Shown piece by piece: positions 54,379 to 62,735 of a stretch of DNA of 64,000 bases. Under the pieces are notes generated by a model that saw only the letters and a list, made by a program, of their open reading frames with translations, was not told the DNA's origin and searched no databases. The position numbers and the translations under genes were made by a program. Each line of letters opens with the position of its first letter. Position 1 is the stretch's first letter. The stretch is from assembly GCF_003003215.1 (NCBI RefSeq), contig NZ_PVUF01000004.1:310001-374000 (forward strand), given 5' to 3'. The DNA is from Tritonibacter scottomollicae. GTDB lineage: Bacteria; Pseudomonadota; Alphaproteobacteria; Rhodobacterales; Rhodobacteraceae.

Positions 54379-54858
54379 ATGACTGTGCGGATCGACGCCA
54401 CGGACCGGAAAATTCTGGCGGAACTGCAGCGCGATGCAGGCCAATCTCTGGACGAAATTGCCAAGCAAGTGGGCAGTTCCAAGACCCCGGTGTGGAATCG
54501 CATCCGTAAATTGCGCGAGGCTGGCGTGGTGGGAAACCAGACCATGATCCTAGATGCCGAGGCGCTGGGGTTCGAGGCCTGTTTCTTCGTGTTGATCCGC
54601 ACCTCGGAGCATGAGGCCGCGTGGCAGGCGAGTTTTCTCAAGGCCCTGCAGGAACGCCCCGAAGTGCAGGAGGCCCACCGGCTGGCAGGCGATATCGACT
54701 ATATCCTGAAGGTGCGGGTGAAGAACGCACGCGCCTATGACAAGTTCTATCAGGCGCTGATCTCCGAGGTGCGTGTGCATAATGTCACCGCGCTGTTGTC
54801 GATGGAGGAGATCAAATCCACCACTCACCTGCCGCTGGAGCAGATCCGGGTGGACTGA
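54379..54858 (+). CDS. Lrp/AsnC family transcriptional regulator
   Basis: The 159-residue protein has an N-terminal helix-turn-helix (DRKILAELQRDAGQSLDEIA, then SSKTPVWNRIRKL). The C-terminal RAM ligand-binding domain follows (EVQEAHRLAGDIDYILKVRV). Its place opposite cobA-cysI-cysH suggests it controls the sulfur genes, responding perhaps to cysteine or another amino acid. That link is inferred from position. A TTGGGAGAAA site precedes the ATG, and a good sigma-70-like promoter lies about 100 bases upstream. Confidence 0.92.
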   Translation: MTVRIDATDRKILAELQRDAGQSLDEIAKQVGSSKTPVWNRIRKLREAGVVGNQTMILDAEALGFEACFFVLIRTSEHEAAWQASFLKALQERPEVQEAHRLAGDIDYILKVRVKNARAYDKFYQALISEVRVHNVTALLSMEEIKSTTHLPLEQIRVD

Positions 54859-54963
54859 CCCCGGAGTGTATTGGCCGTGCGGCGGACTGACCTTGGCCTG
54901 GTCTGACCTTGCGGTAGGGCGACGGCGGCCATGGATCTGGCGGCTGTGACCCCCGTTTGCCGA

Positions 54964-55245
54964 TCACAGCGGCGGGCGCAGCATCAGGTGCCGGCCGTCG
55001 TCCAGCTGCCAGGGTGATGTGGCGTCCACTTGGTCCGTGGACCGAATGCCAATGTCGGCCAGCAGATGTGGTGAGGTCTCGGCCAGTCGCTGCAGCACGT
55101 CATGCGGCACCTGCACCCCTGCGTGGCCAGCTGCGGGGACAGGCATAGTTTTCCTGATGCGGATAGTGCGTAAAATCCAATCCAGAACCGGCTGCGCGCG
55201 TACGGACAGCGGCTGCGCTGCGTCTTTTTTCAGTAAATCCATCAT
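54964..55245 (-). CDS. Small DUF1127-like protein
   Basis: This 93-residue protein ends with the QRLAETSPHLLADIGIRSTD segment, similar to the L-x-x-L-x-D-R-L-L-x-D-I-G-L pattern of DUF1127. The N-terminal part is basic and not distinctive. A GGAGG site seven bases upstream supports the ATG at 55245. Members of this family are small, often induced or RNA-binding proteins. It is divergent from the LysR gene, so the regulator may act on it. Confidence 0.6.
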   Translation of the reverse strand: MMDLLKKDAAQPLSVRAQPVLDWILRTIRIRKTMPVPAAGHAGVQVPHDVLQRLAETSPHLLADIGIRSTDQVDATSPWQLDDGRHLMLRPPL

Positions 55246-55350
55246 GCCATGACCTCCGTTTCCTGCCTCAGCGATAGGGGGCGAGGGGGCTTGCGCGCAA
55301 ACCACTTAAATTCCACAATTGGATCAGGAAAACTGACCCATGGTGATGTG

Positions 55351-56259
55351 ATGCGTCTGCCGCCCCTCAATGCCCTGCGCGCCTTCGAGGCCGCCGCCCG
55401 CCACGAGGGCTTCATCGCCGCGGCGGAGGAGCTGTTTGTGACCCGCGGCGCGATCAGCCGTCAGGTGAAGATCCTGGAGGATCATCTGGGCGTTCAGCTT
55501 TTTCATCGTCACACGCGTGGGGTGGCGCTGACCACAGCGGGGCGGCGGCTTTATCCGGTGCTGACACAGGCCTTTGCGATGATGATGCAGGAGGTGGAGC
55601 AGATCGCGGCGGATGCGGCAGAGCTGCGGGTGATCTGCCCGCCGACCCTGTCGATCCGCTGGCTGCTGCCGCGGTTGGAGCAGTTCCGCGCGGCCCATCC
55701 GGAGATCAAGTTGCGGCTGACCACCGATTTCTACAGCAACAAGGGGTTCGAGGCTTCGGAGTATGATCTTGGCATCTCCCTTCAGAACCGCCCCGGACGG
55801 CCCGAGGACATCGAGGTGCTGCCCTTGTTCGAGATGATCCTTGCGCCAGCCTGCGCGCCGTCGCTGCTGCCGGGGCTGGCCGGGGGGCCCGAGGCGCTGG
55901 CGCAGCACCGCCTGCTGCATGAAAGCCCGCGCCGCCGCGACTGGCCCACATGGGTGCAGCATTTCGGTGTGGAGCAGGTGGATGCGGTCAGTGGCGAGGT
56001 GTTTCCCAACCTCGACATGGCCACGCGTGCGGCGGTGATGGGGGCTGGTGTGGTGATGGCGGATCTGGTGCTGTGCCAGGATGAACTGGCGCGCGGCGAT
56101 CTGGTCCTGCCCTTCCCCGAGATGACCTGCGGCACGCCGGAGGGGGCTTATGCGCTGATCGGCGAGCGGCAGAAATGGCATGACCCCAAGGTGGCCGCCT
56201 TTCGCGACTGGCTCATGGAGGGGCCGTGCCGGGCGGCGCTTTCGGCTCTGCCGGACTGA
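55351..56259 (+). CDS. LysR family transcriptional regulator (GcvA-like)
   Basis: The 302-residue regulator opens MRLPPLNALRAFEAAARHEGF with the helix-turn-helix AAEELFVTRGAISRQVKILEDHLGV. This is the N-terminal form of the GcvA subgroup. A periplasmic-binding-like effector domain covers residues 90-300. The target is unknown; the divergent small gene is the nearest candidate. The start is weakly marked, and an in-frame GTG directly precedes the ATG. It converges on the cytochrome P450 gene. Confidence 0.88.
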   Translation: MRLPPLNALRAFEAAARHEGFIAAAEELFVTRGAISRQVKILEDHLGVQLFHRHTRGVALTTAGRRLYPVLTQAFAMMMQEVEQIAADAAELRVICPPTLSIRWLLPRLEQFRAAHPEIKLRLTTDFYSNKGFEASEYDLGISLQNRPGRPEDIEVLPLFEMILAPACAPSLLPGLAGGPEALAQHRLLHESPRRRDWPTWVQHFGVEQVDAVSGEVFPNLDMATRAAVMGAGVVMADLVLCQDELARGDLVLPFPEMTCGTPEGAYALIGERQKWHDPKVAAFRDWLMEGPCRAALSALPD

Positions 56260-56280
56260 CGGAACACGGGTTGCGGAGAG

Positions 56281-56342
56281 CGGGGGCGCTGCCCCCTCGG
56301 CGCGATCGCGCCTCACCCCCGAGGTATTTGACAAATGGTGAA
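56281..56342 (+). repeat. Dispersed intergenic element, copy E
   Basis: GGGGGC-GCT-GCCCCC (56282-56296), a GGCGCGATCGCGCC palindrome (56299-56312), then CACCCCCGAGGTATTT and GACAAATGGTGAAA. It lies between the converging LysR and P450 genes. Confidence 0.65.
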
Positions 56343-56435
56343 ACAGAAGCGTCGCGCCGCGTCAGCGGCGCCGGGCCCAACTGCGCAAGGGGATCTGTGA
56401 TCCCTGCCGCGTGGGCGGGAGCCCCCCACTCACTG

Positions 56436-57623
56436 TCAGCTGCGGGTCACTAGAAGTTGGGTCAGCCCGTGAAAATGGTAGCTGTTGGAAAACACCGGCT
56501 CTGCCGCCAGTTTCAGATCCGGGCAGCGGGCAAAGAGGATCGGCAGGGCAATCTCCATCTCCATCCGTGCCAGCGGCGCGCCGACGCAGAAATGCAGACC
56601 ACCACCAAAGCTCTTGTTTACCTTGGCCGGGCGGGTCGGGTCGAACTGATCGGCTCGCTCCAGCGCCTCCGGGTCACGGTTGGCGGCGGCCAGCATCAAG
56701 GCCACCTGATCGCCGCGCTGGAAGGCATGGCCGAAGATCTCGACCTCCTCATAGGCGTAGCGGGTGAACATATGCAGCGGCGGGTCGTAGCGCAGGATCT
56801 CCTCCACCAGCCCGCTGATGCCATCGGGCGCCAGCCAGTCGGGCTGCCAGCCCTGTTGCAGCATAGTCTTCACCCCGTTGCCCAGCGAATGCACCGTGGC
56901 CTCATGCCCGGCGTTCAGCAGCAGGATGCAGGTGCCGATCAGCTCATCCGTCGTCAGGCTCTCGCCGTCCTCTTCCGCCTGGATCAGGCGGGTGATCAGA
57001 TCCTCGCCCGGGGTGCTGCGGCGCTGCTCGACGTATACGCGCAGGAAGTCCATGAACTCCTGGCTGGCGCGGGCGGCGGCATGTTCGGTCTCGGGCGTTT
57101 TGGAGGCCTGATACATCGCCACCATCTTGTGCGACCAGTCCAGAAGCTGCGGCGCCATCTCTTCCGGCACCCCCAGCAGGCGGCAGATCGCGATCACCGG
57201 CACCTGGGTGCAATAGTCTGTCAGCAGATCGAAGGGCGCGTCCTGCGGAAAGGCGTCGATCAGATCATGACACAGCGTTTCCAGCCCCGGCGCCAGCGCC
57301 TTGATTTCGCGGCTGGTGAAGGCGCGCATCACCAGTTTGCGCAGGCGGGTGTGACGTGGGGGCTCGGCATCCAGCATTGAATGCGCCTCCACGGCCAGGA
57401 AGGGTGCGAGATGCGCCGGCCCCTCGCTTGCCATCTCTGCCGGGATCTCGCGGCCGAAGCGGCGGTCGCGTAGCAGCATATGCACCGCGTCATGGCTGAA
57501 GGCCGCGGCCATCTTGTAGTCCTGCCAATAGCCGATTTTGCCGCTGGCGCGCGCGGCGTCATAGAACGGGTAGGGGTTCTGGACAAAGTCCGGCTCGGTC
57601 GGGGATTGGGTCAGTGTCTTCAT
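56436..57623 (-). CDS. Cytochrome P450
   Basis: The 395-residue protein is a soluble bacterial P450. The I-helix has LLNAGHEATVHS with the oxygen-binding GHEAT. The ExxR motif lies in EEILRYDPPL, and the heme-thiolate loop is SFGGGLHFCVGAPLARME (cysteine at about residue 345). It needs a ferredoxin/reductase partner not encoded here. The substrate is unknown. The ATG at 57623 is divergent from dctB with only 61 bases between them, so the two share a promoter region. Confidence 0.92.
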   Translation of the reverse strand: MKTLTQSPTEPDFVQNPYPFYDAARASGKIGYWQDYKMAAAFSHDAVHMLLRDRRFGREIPAEMASEGPAHLAPFLAVEAHSMLDAEPPRHTRLRKLVMRAFTSREIKALAPGLETLCHDLIDAFPQDAPFDLLTDYCTQVPVIAICRLLGVPEEMAPQLLDWSHKMVAMYQASKTPETEHAAARASQEFMDFLRVYVEQRRSTPGEDLITRLIQAEEDGESLTTDELIGTCILLLNAGHEATVHSLGNGVKTMLQQGWQPDWLAPDGISGLVEEILRYDPPLHMFTRYAYEEVEIFGHAFQRGDQVALMLAAANRDPEALERADQFDPTRPAKVNKSFGGGLHFCVGAPLARMEMEIALPILFARCPDLKLAAEPVFSNSYHFHGLTQLLVTRS

Positions 57624-57684
57624 GGATATAGCTTTTTGCCGAGGTCTCTGGTCTTGGCAAGGGGGGCTTTGCTATTGTGGCGCA

Positions 57685-59436
57685 ATGTTGGACACCCGCC
57701 ACCCCCGCCTTGCTCTCATTTTCGGCGTCGCCTGTGCCATCGCGGTGCTGTCTGCGGCGGTCTGGTCCTCGGGATATCGTCAGGCGCTGACCGCCCTGGC
57801 GGAGCGCAGCGCCTCGGATCTGGCGCTGGCCTCTGATCGGGTCAGCACCCAGTTGCAGATCTTTCGCGAACAGGCGGTGCTGGTGGTGACCCACCCGGCG
57901 CTGCGGCGCCTGGATGAACCGGTTGGTCGCCGTGCGGCAGAAGTGTTGTTGCGCGGCGTCGCCGACAAGACCGGGGCGCTGGATGTGTTCTACGCCGATG
58001 CCCAGGGCCAGGTGCTGGCGGCGGCCGAAGGGGTGGCGGGGCGCAACGTTTCGGACAAGCGCTACTTCCGCCGCGCCATGCAAGGCGCCATGGGGGCGGA
58101 GCCGATGGTGCTGCCCGCTGGCAATCGCAGGGCCTATTTCTTTGCGGCACCTGATTTCGGACCCAGAGGGCAGGTCCGGGGGACCTTGGTGGTTGTGGCC
58201 GATATCGAAGTGGTCGAGCAGACGTGGCGCGGCTCATTGCCGGCGGTTTACTTCACCATCGAGGATGGCCGGGTCTTTATGTCGAACCGGTTTGAGCTGC
58301 TGTTCTGGCAGCGGGATGATGATAATCCCGGTCTGCGAATGGCCGATGGCGGGGATTTGCCGCTGACCCAGCGGTATGTGGGCACGTATGAGATCTGGCA
58401 GCAGGACTGGAGCCCGTATTTGCCAAGCGAGGCGCTGCACTTGGGGATTGACCTCCCGGCGATCGGGATGCGGGGTGAGATCCTTGTCGATGTGACGCCG
58501 GCGCAGCGCATTGCCCTGCTGCAGACACTGGCGATGGCGGCGGTCTGTCTGGCCTTTGGTACGATCCTGTTCTGGGTGGCGGAGCGTCGCCGCACCCTCG
58601 CCGAGACCAATGCGGCGCTGGAGCTGCGGGTCGATACCCGCACTCGCGCCCTCTCCGAGGCGAACCAGTTGCTGCGTCGCGAGGTGCGCGAACGCAGAGA
58701 GGCCGAAGCGGCGCTGAAACAGGCGCAGGCGGAGCTGGTGCAGGCGGACAAACTCTCGGCTCTCGGGCAGATGTCGGCGGGCATCAGTCACGAGTTGAAC
58801 CAGCCGCTGATGGCGATCCAGCAATTTGCCGAAAACGGTCAGGCCTTTGTGGCGCGCGGCAAGGCAGAGCGCGCGGGCGAGAACCTGAACCGCATCGCGC
58901 AGATGTCTGCCCGCATGGCGCGGATCATCAAGAACCTGCGCGCCTTTGCCCGCAATGAGAGCGAGCCGGTGGGAAAGGTCGATCTGCTACAGGTGATCAA
59001 CGCGGCGGTGGAACTGACCGAAACCCGTCTGCGCGACCATGCCGTCACCCTTGACTGGCACCCGGAGGCGACGGGGCCGATCTTTGCCCGTGGTGGCGAG
59101 GTGCGGCTGACGCAGGTCTTTGTGAACCTCATCAACAACGCCACCGATGCGATGTTGGAGCAGCCAGATCGCCACATCACGATTGCCATCGACCCCGGGC
59201 CCCGTCTTGCAGTCACGGTGCAGGACATCGGCCCCGGCCTCCATCAGCCCGAAAAGGTGTTTGAGCCGTTCTACACCACCAAGGCGGTTGGCAGCTCCGA
59301 AGGCATGGGGTTGGGCTTGTCGATCTCCTATGGGTTGGTGCAAAGCTTCGGTGGCAATATCCGCGGCACCAATACCGCCCGCGGTGCGCTGTTCACTGTT
59401 GAACTTGAACATTGGAAAGAGGAAGACGCCGCATGA
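57685..59436 (+). CDS. dctB: Sensor histidine kinase, DctB-like
   Basis: DctB senses C4-dicarboxylates in the periplasm and phosphorylates DctD. The 583-residue protein has a membrane helix near residues 8-28, a large periplasmic dCACHE-type domain (30-270), and a second helix at about 275-298. A coiled-coil linker follows, with the phospho-histidine box SALGQMSAGISHELNQPL (about His371). The HATPase part includes VNLINNATDAM and GMGLGLSISYGL. It overlaps the dctD start (ATGA), so the pair is coupled. Confidence 0.92.
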   Translation: MLDTRHPRLALIFGVACAIAVLSAAVWSSGYRQALTALAERSASDLALASDRVSTQLQIFREQAVLVVTHPALRRLDEPVGRRAAEVLLRGVADKTGALDVFYADAQGQVLAAAEGVAGRNVSDKRYFRRAMQGAMGAEPMVLPAGNRRAYFFAAPDFGPRGQVRGTLVVVADIEVVEQTWRGSLPAVYFTIEDGRVFMSNRFELLFWQRDDDNPGLRMADGGDLPLTQRYVGTYEIWQQDWSPYLPSEALHLGIDLPAIGMRGEILVDVTPAQRIALLQTLAMAAVCLAFGTILFWVAERRRTLAETNAALELRVDTRTRALSEANQLLRREVRERREAEAALKQAQAELVQADKLSALGQMSAGISHELNQPLMAIQQFAENGQAFVARGKAERAGENLNRIAQMSARMARIIKNLRAFARNESEPVGKVDLLQVINAAVELTETRLRDHAVTLDWHPEATGPIFARGGEVRLTQVFVNLINNATDAMLEQPDRHITIAIDPGPRLAVTVQDIGPGLHQPEKVFEPFYTTKAVGSSEGMGLGLSISYGLVQSFGGNIRGTNTARGALFTVELEHWKEEDAA

Positions 59437-60686
59437 TGCGCCCCCATGCCCGACCCGTGACACGCAAGGTCTTGCTGGTCGATGATGACGCTGCGGTGCG
59501 CGAGGCACTGGCGCAGACACTGGAACTGAGCGATCTGGATGCGGTGACGGCGGGGTCTTTTGTGGCGGCAAAGGACCACATCACGCCCGGGTTCGAGGGG
59601 GTCATCCTGTCGGACATGCGGATGCCGGGGCGCGACGGGTTTCACCTGCTGGACTATGCCCAGACGATGGACGCAGAGCTGCCGGTGGTGCTGCTGACCG
59701 GCGAGGGCGATATTCCCATGGCGGTCAAGGCGATGTCCGAAGGGGCCTTTGATTTCCTTGAAAAACCCTGCGACGCGGCAACGCTGCTGGCGGTGCTGGA
59801 ACGCGCATTGAAGACCCGCGCGCTGGTGCTCGAGAACCGGCGCCTTCAAACCCAGCTTGAAAGCGGCGATCCGGCCGCGCGCATGTTGATCGGCTCCTCG
59901 CCACAGGCACAGGAGTTGCGCGCGCGCATCCGGTCGGTGGCCCCGACAGAGGCGGAGGTGCTGGTGTCGGGCCCACCGGGCAGCGGCATTCCCAAGGTCG
60001 CCGAAGTGGTGCATCTGATGTCACGCCGGGGGCAGGGGGCCTTTGTCAAACGCCCCGCCGCCGGGCTGACGCCAGAGCTGTTCGAGGAGCTTTGCCGCAG
60101 CGCCGAGGGCGGGTCACTGTTTCTTGACGAGCTCTCCGCCATGCCGGATGCGACGCAGTTCGCGGTGCTGGAGCGGCTGGAACAGGGCGCCGAGACGCGC
60201 ATTATCGGCGGGTCCTCCTCGGATCTGGCCGAACGTGTGGCTGCGGGCGCATTCAACGCGGATCTGTACTACCGGCTCGATGTGATGCGGGTGCGGATCC
60301 CGGCTCTGGTGGAGCGGCGCGACGATATTCCGGTGCTGTTTCGCCATTACGTCGCGCAGGCCGCAGAACAGGCCGGCATTGATACGCCTGAGATCAACCC
60401 GGACACGCTGGCCAGCCTCATGGCAATGGACTGGCCGGGCAACGCGCGCTCGCTGATGTCTGCGGCCATGCGCTTTGTCCTTGGCATGCCGGAGGAGGTC
60501 TCCAAGGCCGCTGACCTCGGGCTGGCGGAACAGATGGCACAGGTCGAACGCTCGCTGCTGATTGCCGCACTGGGGCGGCAGAACGGCAAGGCCTCTGCCG
60601 CCGCCGAGGCGCTGAAGCTGCCGCGCAAGACCTTCTACGACAAACTGGCCCGCTACGGGATTCGGCCCGAAGACTACCGGCGCTAA
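59433..60686 (+). CDS. dctD: DctD-like response regulator lacking Walker A and GAFTGA
   Basis: The 417-residue protein has an N-terminal receiver (VLLVDDDAAVREAL; phospho-acceptor Asp in VILSDMRMPG). A central AAA+ part of the NtrC type and a C-terminal Fis-like helix-turn-helix (KASAAAEALKLPRKTFYDKL) follow. The AAA+ part is unusual: Walker A reads GPPGSGIPK, lacking the GK[ST] lysine. The stretch that should hold the GAFTGA loop is missing, about 19 residues being left between the Walker A region and GGSLFLDE. It probably cannot remodel sigma-54 polymerase and may act with sigma-70, as NtrC of Rhodobacter does. Confidence 0.9.
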   Translation: MMRPHARPVTRKVLLVDDDAAVREALAQTLELSDLDAVTAGSFVAAKDHITPGFEGVILSDMRMPGRDGFHLLDYAQTMDAELPVVLLTGEGDIPMAVKAMSEGAFDFLEKPCDAATLLAVLERALKTRALVLENRRLQTQLESGDPAARMLIGSSPQAQELRARIRSVAPTEAEVLVSGPPGSGIPKVAEVVHLMSRRGQGAFVKRPAAGLTPELFEELCRSAEGGSLFLDELSAMPDATQFAVLERLEQGAETRIIGGSSSDLAERVAAGAFNADLYYRLDVMRVRIPALVERRDDIPVLFRHYVAQAAEQAGIDTPEINPDTLASLMAMDWPGNARSLMSAAMRFVLGMPEEVSKAADLGLAEQMAQVERSLLIAALGRQNGKASAAAEALKLPRKTFYDKLARYGIRPEDYRR

Positions 60687-60690
60687 CGGG

Positions 60691-60708
60691 TGTGCGGTTT
60701 TTCGCACA
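60691..60708. promoter_or_regulatory. Dyad 1, candidate DctD site
   Basis: TGTGCG-N6-CGCACA. It shares its half-site with the stronger dyad 33 bases further on, close to three helical turns. It lies five bases after the dctD stop and about 230 bases before dctP. Confidence 0.6.
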
Positions 60709-60720
60709 AGGCGCGACTCT

Positions 60721-60744
60721 CGTTGTGCGAAATCTCGCACAACG
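60721..60744. promoter_or_regulatory. Dyad 2, candidate DctD site
   Basis: CGTTGTGCGA-N4-TCGCACAACG is a perfect 10-bp inverted repeat. With dyad 1 it forms a pair of sites in the 249-base dctD-dctP gap, positioned like tandem regulator sites upstream of dicarboxylate transport genes. Confidence 0.7.
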
Positions 60745-60935
60745 ACGGTGCCGTAGTCGTGAGTTGCCTTCTGAAAAGATTCTCAAGCATCAGAAAATAA
60801 AGGAAAAAGACTGAATTGCGGAGGTTTTTTCAATGCTTGCTTGAGCGGATCCCCGCCTTTGCCAATTCTAGCGATCAAGCTCTGGACGCTTGTTCGGAGT
60901 CAGAGGAAGAAAATTGATTCTTAGGGAGGATCACC

Positions 60936-61940
60936 ATGAAGTTTCTGACTGCTGCCGCCACCGCAATGGCGCTGACCGTAACCGCTGGCGTTGCTCAGGC
61001 GGATGCCTGCGACGATGGCGAAATCGTCGTCAAGTTCAGCCATGTGACCAACACCGACAAACACCCCAAGGGCATCGCGGCGTCATTGCTGGAGAAGCGG
61101 GTGAACGAAGAGATGGACGGCACCATGTGCATCGTCGTCTATCCGAACTCCACGCTTTATGACGACAATAAGGTGCTTGAGGCGATGCTGCAGGGCGACG
61201 TGCAACTGGCCGCGCCCTCCCTGTCGAAATTCGAGAAGTTCACCAAACAGTTCCGCCTCTTCGACCTGCCTTTCATGTTCAAGAACATCGACGCGGTGGA
61301 TGCGTTCCAGGCCTCTGACAACGGTCAGGCGATGCTCGACAGCATGCAGCGCCGTGGCCTGCAGGGTCTTGGCTACTGGCACAATGGCATGAAGCAGATG
61401 TCGGCCAACAAGCCGCTGCTGGAGCCCTCCGATGCCGATGGTCTGAAGTTCCGCGTGCAGTCCTCCGACGTGCTGGTCGCCCAGATGGAAGCGATCGGCG
61501 GCAGCCCGCAGAAAATGGCCTTCTCCGAGGTTTACGGCGCGCTGCAGCAGGGTGTTGTGGACGGTCAGGAAAACACCTGGTCCAACATCTACGGCAAGAA
61601 GTTCTTCGAGGTGCAGGACGGCATCACCGAAACCAACCACGGTGTGCTCGACTATCTGGTCGTGGCTTCGGTTGACTGGCTCGACAGCCTCGATCCGGAA
61701 GTGCGTGATCAGTTCATGACCATCATGAATGAAGTCACCGCAACCCGGAACGCAGAGTCCACCCGCGTCAACAACGAAGCCAAAGAGGCCATCGTTGCCG
61801 CAGGGGGCGAGGTGCGCCAGCTGTCAGGCGAGCAGCGTCAGGCCTGGGTTGATGTGATGAAGCCGGTCTGGGAACAGTTCTCCGGTGACGTTGGTCAGGA
61901 CATGATCGACGCCGCACAGGCCATCAACGCCGGCCTCTGA
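60936..61940 (+). CDS. dctP: TRAP transporter substrate-binding protein DctP
   Basis: DctP is the periplasmic receptor of a TRAP transporter and captures C4-dicarboxylates. The 334-residue protein has a signal peptide (MKFLTAAATAMALTVTAGVAQA). The family motifs ILVKFSHVT-like IVVKFSHVTNTD, LEAMLQGDVQLAAPSLSKF, and GLKFRVQSSDVLVAQMEAIGG are present, as is YGALQQGVVDGQENTWSNIY. GGGAGGA precedes the ATG. The proposed DctD sites lie upstream. Confidence 0.95.
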   Translation: MKFLTAAATAMALTVTAGVAQADACDDGEIVVKFSHVTNTDKHPKGIAASLLEKRVNEEMDGTMCIVVYPNSTLYDDNKVLEAMLQGDVQLAAPSLSKFEKFTKQFRLFDLPFMFKNIDAVDAFQASDNGQAMLDSMQRRGLQGLGYWHNGMKQMSANKPLLEPSDADGLKFRVQSSDVLVAQMEAIGGSPQKMAFSEVYGALQQGVVDGQENTWSNIYGKKFFEVQDGITETNHGVLDYLVVASVDWLDSLDPEVRDQFMTIMNEVTATRNAESTRVNNEAKEAIVAAGGEVRQLSGEQRQAWVDVMKPVWEQFSGDVGQDMIDAAQAINAGL

Positions 61941-62057
61941 TCCCGACTGGGACCTCGCACAAAATCTGTTCGGAGCGCGTGATACATGCGCTCCGTCACC
62001 TCCGCGGCGGAGATCATCCAGCCGCAGCTTCTTTTCCGGAAAATTGGGGAGACAACA

Positions 62058-62735
62058 ATGTCGGGGGCACGTTCCGGCCCGTCCGGGTTCATTCATTCAC
62101 TTGAAGAAACGCTGATCGCCGCCCTGCTCGGCGGCATGACGATCATCACATTTTCCAATGTGGTCGCGCGCTACGTCTTCAATTCAAACATCCTCTGGGC
62201 GCTGGAAGTCACGGTGTTCCTCTTTGCCTGGCTGGTGCTTTTGGGCGCCTCCTACGCGGTCAAGGTGCATGCGCATCTGGGGGTCGATGCCATCGTCAAC
62301 ATGCTGCCCGCGGGCGCACGTCGCATCGTGGGCCTGATCGCTGCGGCTGTCTGTATCGCCTTCTCGCTGCTGATGCTGAAGGGCGCCTATGACTACTGGG
62401 CCGTTTTTGCGGATCTGCCGCCCACCTCGGGCCGTTGGTTCCCCACCGGGTTTGATACCTCCGCGCGCAGTCAGAGCTTTTACGAGGTGCAGGATGTGCC
62501 GATGCTCGGGTTCCTGCGCTTTCTGGAGGATATGATCAACTACGGCGACTCCTACGAGAAACTGCCCAAGGTGGTTCCCTATCTGGTGTTGCCGCTGTCG
62601 ATGCTCCTGCTGGTGCTGCGCTTTGTACAGGCGGCGCTGCAGATCCTGCGCGGGCAGGCGGATCGTCTGGTCGCAAGTCACGAAGTCGAAGACGAACTCG
62701 AAGCAGTTCGCGCTCAACAGGGAGAGCATGACTGA
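62058..62735 (+). CDS. dctQ: TRAP transporter small permease DctQ
   Basis: DctQ is the four-helix partner of DctM. The 225-residue protein has hydrophobic segments at about 20-45, 50-75, 90-115 and 165-190. It shows NVVARYVFNSNILWALEVTVFLFAW, quoted in part as VVARYVFN and the W-x-x-E-V region, typical of DctQ. A long polar insert covers residues 118-160. Its stop overlaps the dctM start by one base (TGATG). The start at 62058 follows GGGGAGA. Confidence 0.92.
   Translation: MSGARSGPSGFIHSLEETLIAALLGGMTIITFSNVVARYVFNSNILWALEVTVFLFAWLVLLGASYAVKVHAHLGVDAIVNMLPAGARRIVGLIAAAVCIAFSLLMLKGAYDYWAVFADLPPTSGRWFPTGFDTSARSQSFYEVQDVPMLGFLRFLEDMINYGDSYEKLPKVVPYLVLPLSMLLLVLRFVQAALQILRGQADRLVASHEVEDELEAVRAQQGEHD

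Noticed and set aside
57636-57660. TTGCCGAG-N9-CTTGGCAA imperfect repeat between the P450 gene and dctB
   Set aside because: The match is imperfect and short in a 61-base gap. I see no way to tell it from chance.
60823-60836. GG-N10-GC stretch that could be a sigma-54 promoter for dctP
   Set aside because: Only the GG and GC match. The rest of the -24/-12 consensus is absent, and the adjacent DctD lacks the GAFTGA loop needed for sigma-54.
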